In this document: positions 24,224 through 31,551 of the stretch, one piece after another | How the letters are laid out: every line of letters begins with the position of its first letter | Numbering within the stretch: position 1 is the stretch's first letter | NCBI GenBank assembly: GCA_040905185.1 | Contig: JBBDRZ010000003.1 | Span: forward strand, 186,001-250,000 | DNA from: DASTEQ01 sp040905185 | Lineage (GTDB): Bacteria; Chloroflexota; Limnocylindria; QHBO01 | Direction of reading: 5' to 3' | DNA: 64,000 nucleotides | Notes under the pieces: model-generated | What the model was told of the DNA's origin: nothing | What the model saw: only the letters and a program-made list of their open reading frames with translations | Databases searched by the model: none | Translations under genes and position numbers: made by a program

Positions 24224-27200
24224 ATGCAGCTGATCGACGGGGCCCCGGTCTATTCGGCCAGCGACCTGGTCGGCTTCCTGGAGTGCGAGCATCTCACCGC
24301 CCTCGAACGGGCCGCCCTCGCCGGGGTGATCGCACGCCCTGTGCTGGACGACCCGAAGCTGGACGTCCTGCGGCGCCGTGGTGAGTTGCACGAACGACGC
24401 TACCTGGACCTCCTCCGGGCCGACGGGCGAAGCGTGGTAGAGATCGCTCGCGACGGGTCCACTCAAGACCACGGCGCCGAGCTGCAGGCGGCCGCAGAGG
24501 AAACGACGACGGCAATGACCGCGGGCGCGGACGTGATCTACCAGGCCACGTTCTTCGACGGCCGCTGGCGAGGCCATGCCGATTTCCTGCTCCGGGTGGA
24601 GAGCACAGGCCGACCCAGCCGCTGGGGCCCCTACCACTACGAGGTCGCGGACACCAAGCTGGCCCGCCACGTCAAGGCGGGCGCGGTCCTGCAGATCTGC
24701 ACCTACATCGACCTCCTGGCCGCCATCCAGGGCGTGGAGCCGGAGTGGCTGCATGTCGTCCTCGGAGGCTCCGCCGGCGGGGAGCGGACCCTGCGGGTGG
24801 CCGACTTCATGGCCTACTACCGCGCCGCGCGGCAGCGCTTCGAGGACTCGGTGGGGGTCAGGGCCGCGCCGGCAGCGTATCCGCCGAGCGCCACCTACCC
24901 TGATCCGGTCGAGCATTGCGACGTCTGCCGTTGGCGGCTGGACTGCCAGGCTCGGCGCCGGGCGGACGACCATCTCAGCCTGGTGGCCGGGATCAGTGCT
25001 CGCCTACGGCGGAGCCTCCAGGGCCGCGGAGTCGACACCCTGGAAGCGCTGGGTACGCTCGCACTCCCCGTCAGCCCCCACCTGGAAGGCACCAGCGCAG
25101 CAGCCCTCGAGCGTGTCCGCGAACAAGCCCGCATTCAGCTTGAGGGACGGTTGCAGGGGCGGCTCCAGTACGAGCTGTTCCAGCCGCCGGCCGGGGAGCC
25201 GATCCCATCCGAGCTCGGCCTGGCGTCACTTCCCGTGCCGTCGCCGGGCGACCTGTTCTTCGACATCGAGGGTGACCCGTACGCGGCCGAAGACGGGCTC
25301 GAGTACCTCTTCGGGGTGATGGACCTCGACGCCATCTGGCAGCCGACATGGTCGGCCGACGCGAACGGCGACTTCAGCGCCGCAGGCGAGAAGGGCGCCT
25401 TCGAATCCGTCATGGACCTGTTCGCGGCCCGGCTGTGGCAATACCCCGAAGCGCACATCTACCACTTCGCCCCGTACGAGCCGACCGCGCTGAAGCGGCT
25501 CATGGGCCGCCACGCCACCCGAGAGGACGAGGTGGACCGCCTGCTGCGCGGCGGTGCCCTGGTCGACCTGCATCGGGTCGTCCGGCAGAGCCTGCGGGCC
25601 TCGGTCGAGAGCTACGGCCTCAAGCACCTCGAACCGATCTACGGCTTCACCCGAAGCGTCGACCTGCGAGACGCGGGGTCGAGCATCGTGGCCTTCGAGC
25701 AGTGGCTGGAGCTGAGCGAGGGTGAGCGCCCGGCGGCCGATCACCTCCAGCGGATCGAGCGGTACAACCGCGACGACGTCGAGAGCACCCGCCGGCTGCG
25801 TGGGTGGCTCGAGGAACGCCGCCTCGAGCTCGAGTCGCTGGCGGCGCAGCCTGTCCCCCGTCCCGGTCCCCGCGAGCCGGAGCCCGGAAAGGAGCTCAGC
25901 GCGCGCCAGGAACAGGTCGCCGCCCTGGCCAGCCGGCTCATGGCTGGGGTCCCCGAAATTGGGCGCGACCCGGACCAGCAGGCGCGCTGGCTCCTGGCCC
26001 AGCTGCTGTCCTGGCACCGTCGCGAAGACAAGAGCGTGTGGTGGCTGTACTACCACCTGATGGGAATGACCGATGCCGAGCGCATCGAGGCCAGCGAACC
26101 GCTGGCCGGGCTCGAGTACGTCCGCCTGGTGGAGACGGTCAAGAAGTCGCTAGTCCACCGATATCGATTCCCGGACCAGGAGTACGACGTGCGTGCGGGC
26201 CACGGTGTCGTCGACCCGGCCACAGGGCGAGATGCGGGCAAAGTGGTGGCCATCGACGACGCCGGGCGCACCATTGACCTCAAACGGGCGAAGAGTCGCT
26301 CGGATCCGCATCCCACCGCGCTGGTTCCTTTCGACCGCTACGACGCCGGCGTGATGGAGAACGCGCTGATGCGGCTTGGGGGATGGGTCGCCGACAACGG
26401 GCTCGGTGCCGACGGACCCCATCGGGCGGCCTGCGACCTGCTCCTGGCCCGCCCTCCGCGGGTCGGCCAGGCAGCGGGCGATTTGCTTCGCCGGCCGGGG
26501 GAGCCCGACCTGGCCGCCGCTCGCCGGCTGGTGCTGGCCTTGGACCGATCGACCCTCGCCATCCAAGGGCCGCCCGGATCGGGCAAGACGTACAGCGGCG
26601 CCCGGATGGCCCTCGACCTCGTCCGCCGCGGGCGCCGGGTTGGCGTGGTGGCCAACAGCCACAAGGTGATCGGGAATTTTCTCGCCCACCTCACCGAGGC
26701 CGCCGACAGGGCCGGGGTCGAAATCGGGATCGTCCAGAAGGTGACCGACGACGAGGACGGCTTCGTCCATCGGTCGGTGCGCGTCACGAACGACAACGCC
26801 GAGGTGCGCCTCGCGCTCGAAAGCGGAACCGCATCCGTCGCTGCCGGGACGGCGTGGCTGTGGGCGCGCGACGACATGGTTGGAGCCGTCGACGTGCTGT
26901 TCGTGGACGAGGCCGGACAGATGTCGCTGGCCAACACATTGGCGGCCGCGTCCGGGGCGACGTCCGTGGTCTTGCTCGGCGACCCGCAGCAGCTCGATCA
27001 GCCGCTTCAGGGCGCGCATCCGCCAGGCGCGGATCGATCAGCATTGGCACACCTCCTCGGCACGTCGGCCACCATGCCCGACGATCTGGGCCTGTTCCTG
27101 GAAACGACATGGCGGCTACACCCGGACCTGTGCGCGTACACCTCGGAGGTCTTCTACGAAGGGCGGCTCGAGCCCGAGCCGCACCTCATCGGTCAAGACC

Positions 27201-27706
27201 TGCGCGGACCGGATCCCACATCGGGCACCGGCCCGCGGCTGGTGGCGGTCGTGCACGAGGCGAACGACAACGCCTCGGTGGAGGAAGCACGGGTCGTGGC
27301 CGACCTGGCTCAGGCTCTGGTGGACGGGGGCGCTACCTGGATCGACCAGCACGGCCGCGAGCGACCGGTGGACTGGTCGCAGATCGTCATCGTGGCCGCC
27401 TACAACGCCCAGGTCGGCGCCATCGCGCGCCTCCTGCCCCAGGCCCGGGTCGGCACGGTGGACAAGTTCCAGGGCCAGGAGGCGCCGATCTCGATCTACA
27501 GCATGGCCTCGTCATCCGCCGAGGATGCGCCGCGCGGGATGGGCTTCCTGTACAGCGGGCATCGGCTCAACGTGGCGACCTCGCGGGCGCGCTGCGTTGC
27601 GGTGGTGGTCGCCTCGCCCCGCCTGCTCCGCGCGCGGGCCCGGACGCCCGAGCAGATGCGGCTGGCCAACGCCCTGGCCCGCTTCGCCGAGTTGGCCTCC
27701 GGCTGA
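24224..27706 (+). CDS. TM0106-family RecB-like nuclease fused to an exonuclease-like domain and SF1 helicase
   Basis: A 1160-residue multidomain protein. Residues about 1-260: RecB-type nuclease with YEVADTKLARHVKAGAVLQI (Asp/Lys catalytic pair) and a cysteine pair CDVCRWRLDCQARRRADDHL. About 330-540: an RNase H-like fold with LFFDIEGDPYA and RYNRDDVESTRRLRGWL, resembling DnaQ-type exonucleases. About 760-1160: a superfamily 1 (Dna2/Upf1-like) helicase with Walker A QGPPGSGKTYSGA, Walker B VLFVDEAGQM, LLGDPQQLDQP, WRLHPDLCAYTSEVFY, DKFQGQEAPI and LNVATSRARC. It probably processes nucleic acid ends in repair or defence; the pathway is unknown. The start at ATG 24224 follows the methyltransferase closely. 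Confidence 0.9.
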   Translation: MQLIDGAPVYSASDLVGFLECEHLTALERAALAGVIARPVLDDPKLDVLRRRGELHERRYLDLLRADGRSVVEIARDGSTQDHGAELQAAAEETTTAMTAGADVIYQATFFDGRWRGHADFLLRVESTGRPSRWGPYHYEVADTKLARHVKAGAVLQICTYIDLLAAIQGVEPEWLHVVLGGSAGGERTLRVADFMAYYRAARQRFEDSVGVRAAPAAYPPSATYPDPVEHCDVCRWRLDCQARRRADDHLSLVAGISARLRRSLQGRGVDTLEALGTLALPVSPHLEGTSAAALERVREQARIQLEGRLQGRLQYELFQPPAGEPIPSELGLASLPVPSPGDLFFDIEGDPYAAEDGLEYLFGVMDLDAIWQPTWSADANGDFSAAGEKGAFESVMDLFAARLWQYPEAHIYHFAPYEPTALKRLMGRHATREDEVDRLLRGGALVDLHRVVRQSLRASVESYGLKHLEPIYGFTRSVDLRDAGSSIVAFEQWLELSEGERPAADHLQRIERYNRDDVESTRRLRGWLEERRLELESLAAQPVPRPGPREPEPGKELSARQEQVAALASRLMAGVPEIGRDPDQQARWLLAQLLSWHRREDKSVWWLYYHLMGMTDAERIEASEPLAGLEYVRLVETVKKSLVHRYRFPDQEYDVRAGHGVVDPATGRDAGKVVAIDDAGRTIDLKRAKSRSDPHPTALVPFDRYDAGVMENALMRLGGWVADNGLGADGPHRAACDLLLARPPRVGQAAGDLLRRPGEPDLAAARRLVLALDRSTLAIQGPPGSGKTYSGARMALDLVRRGRRVGVVANSHKVIGNFLAHLTEAADRAGVEIGIVQKVTDDEDGFVHRSVRVTNDNAEVRLALESGTASVAAGTAWLWARDDMVGAVDVLFVDEAGQMSLANTLAAASGATSVVLLGDPQQLDQPLQGAHPPGADRSALAHLLGTSATMPDDLGLFLETTWRLHPDLCAYTSEVFYEGRLEPEPHLIGQDLRGPDPTSGTGPRLVAVVHEANDNASVEEARVVADLAQALVDGGATWIDQHGRERPVDWSQIVIVAAYNAQVGAIARLLPQARVGTVDKFQGQEAPISIYSMASSSAEDAPRGMGFLYSGHRLNVATSRARCVAVVVASPRLLRARARTPEQMRLANALARFAELASG

Positions 27707-27728
27707 CCCTTCCTGTGCCCGGCTGACC

Positions 27729-28574
27729 CTATTGCGCCGCGCCTCGGGCCGAGCCGGTGACGGCCGATTCCCCATCGTTATGGAGGAAGCACATCAACGT
27801 GTGGTCCCCTTGCGCCCAGGAGGAGTCGGTCGGAACCAGGGCGCTGATGTAGTAGATGGAGGAGTCGTAGTCGAGGCCAACGTAGGCCTCGAACCTGCCG
27901 AGACAGTTCTCCCTCTCCCACGCTGTGTAGTCCTCGTCGGCCGCGGATGGAGACTCGCCAGCAGGGTAGTTCGCGACCGAGAACATCTCGTAGACATGTG
28001 GCTCGGCGCACGGAATGGCACGCACCTCCGAGATCTGGGTGACCTGACTGGAATCGAGGCCCGCGTCGAAGCAGTCCCCCTGCTGGAGGTCGAAGACGCT
28101 CAGGTTCCCGGCGTCAACGATCTCGCCGCCGTCGCCCCGGCGCGCCGCGAACAAGACCGACCCCCCGATGAAAACGAGGGCGATGACGCCATAGATGACG
28201 AGTCGCCAGGGAAACTGGCGGCCCTGCCCCCCGGCCGGCTGTGCGGGCGCCCCGCCGGCCCACCCGTCGGCGGCTTCGGGAGACGCGTCTGCGTCGCGCA
28301 TCTGCCCACAGTTTGCGCACGCGGTGGCGGTCCCGTCGTTCGAGGAGAAGCAGCGCCGACAGACCCAGCGTTCCTGGGTTGTCCCCCAAGTCGGCGTTGG
28401 CGCTGGGGGCGGCGCGGGTGAAACGTCAGCGCTGGGCGGGGCCTCGGCGCTGGGCGGGGCCTCGCCGGCGGCGTATTCGGGAGACGCTCCCCGCGGCAGC
28501 CCGCAGTTGGGGCACGCGATGGCGGACTCCTCCGCCGACGTGAAGCAGCGGGCACAGACCCAGCGATCGGTCAT
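27729..28574 (-). CDS. Membrane protein with two RanBP2-like zinc fingers and a Septum_form domain
   Basis: A 281-residue protein. Two zinc ribbons, WVCARCFTSAEESAIACPNC and WVCRRCFSSNDGTATACANC, are joined by a Pro/Ala linker in the cytoplasmic half. One membrane helix follows (LVIYGVIALVFIGGSVLFAA), then an outside domain with VFDLQQGDCFD, IPCAEPHVYEMF and ENCLGRFEAYVG that matches the Septum_form (DUF4190-linked) family of actinobacteria-type envelope proteins. The partner is unknown. The ATG overlaps the phosphatase stop as ATGA, so both are made together. Confidence 0.8.
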   Translation of the reverse strand: MTDRWVCARCFTSAEESAIACPNCGLPRGASPEYAAGEAPPSAEAPPSADVSPAPPPAPTPTWGTTQERWVCRRCFSSNDGTATACANCGQMRDADASPEAADGWAGGAPAQPAGGQGRQFPWRLVIYGVIALVFIGGSVLFAARRGDGGEIVDAGNLSVFDLQQGDCFDAGLDSSQVTQISEVRAIPCAEPHVYEMFSVANYPAGESPSAADEDYTAWERENCLGRFEAYVGLDYDSSIYYISALVPTDSSWAQGDHTLMCFLHNDGESAVTGSARGAAQ

Positions 28575-29140
28575 CGGTTCTCCCTGTACGCAGCGTAGGC
28601 GGCCACGAAGGCCGCCTGGGGCGGCGTTTCGACCGCGGTAGGGTGTCGAACCTCCCGGAGGTGGGCAATAGCCCGATCGGGGGACAGCCCGCCGACGGTC
28701 AGGGCACACGCGGCGATCGTTGCCGACCGCCCGACGCCTCCCATGCAGGCCACCACCGCGTCCGAGGTCTCCCGGGCCGCCGCGATCTCTGCCAGCAGCT
28801 CATCCACGCTCGTCATCGATGGCGGGGCCTTCCCGTCCGGGATCGGCAGGCGACGAACCCTGATCCCAGCCGCGGTGGCGTGCTCAACCAGGCCCGGGTC
28901 GCCCCATCGGGCGAGCTCATGGTCCTCCACCAGCAGGGCAAGGAATCCAACGCCCAGCTCGCGCAGGCGCGCGAGATCGGTCCGCGTGTCACGCCGGTAG
29001 ACGAGCCCCGGGTAGCGGACCGATTTGCCCCGCTTCCCGGGCAGGATGGTCAGACCCAGACGGCCGCGCAGGCCGTCACCGAGCAGCCCGGCGTCCACCC
29101 AGTCAACGTGGATGGGCGGGTCCAGGCCGGGATCGGGCAC
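28571..29140 (-). CDS. CDKN3-like dual-specificity/tyrosine protein phosphatase
   Basis: A 189-residue phosphatase. The N-terminal LTILPGKRGKSVRYPGLVYR and DLARLRELGVGFLALLVEDH resemble the CDKN3 (KAP) type. The P-loop CX5R is VACMGGVGRSATIAACALT, with Cys nucleophile and Arg. The general-acid Asp is probably in LPIPDGKAPP. It would dephosphorylate a protein; the target may relate to the zinc-finger membrane protein coupled downstream. The start is GTG 29140, 6 bases after TAGCAT. Confidence 0.85.
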   Translation of the reverse strand: MPDPGLDPPIHVDWVDAGLLGDGLRGRLGLTILPGKRGKSVRYPGLVYRRDTRTDLARLRELGVGFLALLVEDHELARWGDPGLVEHATAAGIRVRRLPIPDGKAPPSMTSVDELLAEIAAARETSDAVVACMGGVGRSATIAACALTVGGLSPDRAIAHLREVRHPTAVETPPQAAFVAAYAAYRENR

Positions 29141-29146
29141 GGCGAG

Positions 29147-29152
29147 ATGCTA
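29147..29152 (-). promoter_or_regulatory. TANNNT box (TAGCAT) for the phosphatase gene
   Basis: TAGCAT ends 6 bases before GTG 29140. It is back to back with the divergent TAGAGT box at 29167-29172. Confidence 0.5.
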
Positions 29153-29166
29153 CCTGTCAGTCCGCG

Positions 29167-29172
29167 TAGAGT
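29167..29172 (+). promoter_or_regulatory. TANNNT box (TAGAGT) for the membrane protein gene at 29181
   Basis: TAGAGT ends 8 bases before ATG 29181; no Shine-Dalgarno. Confidence 0.5.
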
Positions 29173-29180
29173 GTCGGCCC

Positions 29181-29759
29181 ATGAGCCGGCGTCCGCGCAC
29201 CCAGGCCGTCCCTCAGACGGTCGTTGGCTCGCGTGCTCCCCGGCGGCCGCGGCCGTCTTCCAGACAGCCACGCCGATCGTGGACCCGGCATGGCTGGACG
29301 GTCGTCACCGGCGTCGGCCTGCTGCTGATCCTGATCGGCCTCGCATCGGTGGTGGCCGGCCTCCCATCCGAGCCGACGCCCACGCCGTCATCGGCTCCCC
29401 TGCCCATCACGTTTGGCTTCGACCTGGACCCCGACACGTATCTGGTCACCCAGCCCAGCGCCCAGTTCAGGCCAGCCGACCCGTTCGCGTACTCTGTCAA
29501 CCCGCCGACCCACCCGGGTGTGCCCCAGGTGTACGTCGCGGTGATCCAGTATCGGGCCGGGCTGGAGGTCGTCCTGCAACAACCGACCCCGGAACGGCTG
29601 CTGCCGGATCCGGTCAGCTTTGGCTACCAGACGACGACTGCGGACCTCATCGAGCTGTTCGGGTATGGGAGGTTCACGATGCGGATCTACCTCGATCCAG
29701 CCGGCCCGGTGTACGCCCAGGGCCGCTTCGAGGTGGTCGAGCCCGCCGTTCCGCTGTAG
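29181..29759 (+). CDS. Membrane-anchored protein of unknown function
   Basis: A 192-residue protein I do not recognise. A basic Arg-rich N terminus (about 1-40) precedes one helix (VVTGVGLLLILIGLASVVAG), a short Pro/Thr linker (EPTPTPSS) and a probable extracytoplasmic beta domain of about 130 residues (ITFGFDLDPDTYLV, VAVIQYRAGLEVVLQQPTP). The start is ATG 29181, supported by the TAGAGT box; upstream codons look non-coding. It faces the XRE-TPR gene. Confidence 0.6.
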   Translation: MSRRPRTQAVPQTVVGSRAPRRPRPSSRQPRRSWTRHGWTVVTGVGLLLILIGLASVVAGLPSEPTPTPSSAPLPITFGFDLDPDTYLVTQPSAQFRPADPFAYSVNPPTHPGVPQVYVAVIQYRAGLEVVLQQPTPERLLPDPVSFGYQTTTADLIELFGYGRFTMRIYLDPAGPVYAQGRFEVVEPAVPL

Positions 29760-29795
29760 CGCCAAAGCAGCGCCAACAACGGGTCCGGCGGGCAT

Positions 29796-29836
29796 GAAGA
29801 AAGGGACCGGGGAGCTGTGCCCATTCCCCGATCCCT
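29796..29836 (-). terminator. Intrinsic terminator downstream of the XRE-TPR gene
   Basis: Minus strand: AGGGATCGGGGA pairs with TCCCCGGTCCCT (11 of 12) around an 11-base loop, followed by TTTCTTC. It lies about 100 bp after the XRE-TPR stop. Confidence 0.65.
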
Positions 29837-29933
29837 CATCCCCCGAATGTCCGAACCGGTCCGCCCCAAGGCGGGTGCCCACACCGGTCCGTTGGCGCTC
29901 AACCTAACGCCATCGAACCGCTCCTGTCAACAC

Positions 29934-31238
29934 CTAATTGACTTTCACCGCCTCGGAGGTGAGCTCGTACGCGCCCTGGTAGTCGCCTCCCTCGGCGCGC
30001 AGGTCTGCCCACTCCCCCAGCAGGTCGCGGAGTCGCCCCTGACCCGAACCGGCGCGCGCCAGCTCGGCGGCCGCCGCATAGCGCCGCTCGGCCTCTTCTC
30101 GATCGCCGCGTGCCCTCAGGACGCGGGCCGCGGTGATCAGGGACAGCGTTTCCACCAGCCGGTTCCCGGTGTCCCGGGCCAGCTGATTGGATCGTGCCGT
30201 CAGCGCCATGGCCCGATCGTGCAACCCCCCGGCCAGCGCGATCTGGGCCTCGGTATCCAGGACAGCTGCCAGGAACCGATCATCTCCAACGGTCTCGAAT
30301 TGCTCATGTGCTTCGGCAGCCAGCTCGGTCGCCCGTTCCAGGTTGCCCAGGGCCAGGTAGGCCATCGCCAGGTCGTTCTCGATGGTGGCCGATTCGAACG
30401 GTGCGCCCGCCGCCCGGTACAGTGCCAACCCCTGCTGTCCGACTCGAATGGCGGCCTCGATGTCCCCGGTCTCGCGATAGCTGATCGCGAGGTTGAACAG
30501 GAAGTTGGCCCGGCGACGATCGTCGAGATCGTCGGCCATGCCGCGTGCTTCCTCCAGGTACGCGAGCGAGCGGTCGTGCTCACCCACCCGAGACTCCACG
30601 GCGGCCAGCGCGGTCAGTAGCCGCATCTCGAAATCGGGCTCCACCTGCAACCCGGAGCGCACCTGGGCCAGCAGGCCCTGCAACTGGCTGCGCGCATCGG
30701 CCTCGTTGTCGGTCAGGTAGGTGCCGTAGGCCAGCCAATAGCGCGACAGGGCGGCGTCCACGGTCCGGCCCAGGCTGGCGAAAACGCGCGTCGACTCGGC
30801 CGCCGCGGCGATCGCTTCCCGCCCGTGGTCCTGGCGCGCCTCCGCTTCCGCCAGCCCACGAAGGGCTTCCGCCCGGGCGACATCGCCGAGGCCGGTTTTA
30901 ATCAGTGACCGGTAACCTTCGGCCGCGCCGGCCCAGTCGCCGGCCGCCAGACGCATGTCGACCTCGAGCCGGCTCCAGGTTGGGTGCGCCTCGCCCAGGA
31001 AGTGGCTGGCCGGCAACCCGAGCTGGGAGGCGATGTAACTGAGGGCCACCATCGAGGGCCGCGTGATCCCGGTTTCCAGGGCGCTGATGTAGGCCTTCGT
31101 GTAGCGCTCGCCGGCCAGCTGGCTCTGGGTCAGGCCGGCGCGTCGTCGGGCGATTCGAATCCGCTCACCGACACGCCGCGCCAATTCCAGCGCGGCGTCG
31201 TGCTCCGTCGGATCCGCCGAGATCCGGGTTCGTGGCAT
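29934..31238 (-). CDS. XRE-family regulator with TPR repeats
   Basis: A 434-residue protein. The N-terminal helix-turn-helix (about 15-80: RIRIARRRAGLTQSQLAG, YISALETGITRPSMVALSYI) is of the XRE/Cro type. The rest is a superhelical array of about eight TPR units (LRGLAEAEARQDHGREAI, ANFLFNLAISYRETGDIEAA, NDLAMAYLALGNLERA). This is the architecture of RRNPP-like or MalT-like regulators, which bind a peptide or partner through the TPR surface. The ATG at 31238 follows TAGACT by 7 bases; an ATG nine codons further upstream is less likely. Confidence 0.85.
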   Translation of the reverse strand: MPRTRISADPTEHDAALELARRVGERIRIARRRAGLTQSQLAGERYTKAYISALETGITRPSMVALSYIASQLGLPASHFLGEAHPTWSRLEVDMRLAAGDWAGAAEGYRSLIKTGLGDVARAEALRGLAEAEARQDHGREAIAAAAESTRVFASLGRTVDAALSRYWLAYGTYLTDNEADARSQLQGLLAQVRSGLQVEPDFEMRLLTALAAVESRVGEHDRSLAYLEEARGMADDLDDRRRANFLFNLAISYRETGDIEAAIRVGQQGLALYRAAGAPFESATIENDLAMAYLALGNLERATELAAEAHEQFETVGDDRFLAAVLDTEAQIALAGGLHDRAMALTARSNQLARDTGNRLVETLSLITAARVLRARGDREEAERRYAAAAELARAGSGQGRLRDLLGEWADLRAEGGDYQGAYELTSEAVKVN

Positions 31239-31245
31239 CGGGGGC

Positions 31246-31251
31246 AGTCTA
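31246..31251 (-). promoter_or_regulatory. TANNNT box (TAGACT) for the XRE-TPR regulator
   Basis: TAGACT ends 7 bases before ATG 31238 on the minus strand, without a Shine-Dalgarno. Confidence 0.5.
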
Positions 31252-31551
31252 CACCGGCCTGGCAACCGGTATTTGACTGCCGTGTCGACCGAATCACCCT
31301 CGCCGAAGGTACTCCTGACAGGATGGGCTTCCGGTACCCACGGGTCATTGTGGCGGCGGACTTCCGGCGCGACTGTCTCCTCGCGCGGTTCTCACTCGAT
31401 TGGGGTGAGCCGCCCCAGACGGGAGACGCGATATGCGCTCAGCAACAACCGGGGGCGGTTGGCCCCTGTAGACCGATGAGCGCCCGGTAACGGGCGCCAG
31501 GTCGACACATCCGGGGGGAGGCGTCACGGCTTTGGCCGTGGCGCCTTCGCG
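31252..31551. other. Intergenic region with three tandem hairpins, no gene found
   Basis: No credible reading frame. Plus-strand hairpins: GGGGC/GCCCC (31452-31466), a perfect 7-bp GCGCCCG/CGGGCGC stem closed by GTAA, a GNRA-type tetraloop (31480-31497), and an 11-bp stem with one mismatch (31520-31545). They could be a structured RNA read on the plus strand, with the last one serving as the ligD terminator on the minus strand. I could not match it to a known riboswitch class. Confidence 0.4.
31520..31545 (-). terminator. Hairpin immediately downstream of ligD
   Basis: GGCGCCACGGC and GCCGTGACGCC form an 11-bp stem with one mismatch and a CAAA loop, 7 bases after the ligD stop. There is no T-run, so termination is uncertain. 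Confidence 0.4.

Noticed and set aside
31440..31551. Known riboswitch (cyclic di-GMP, fluoride, SAM) in the hairpin region
   Set aside because: The conserved core bases of these classes are not present; only generic stems and a GNRA loop are visible.
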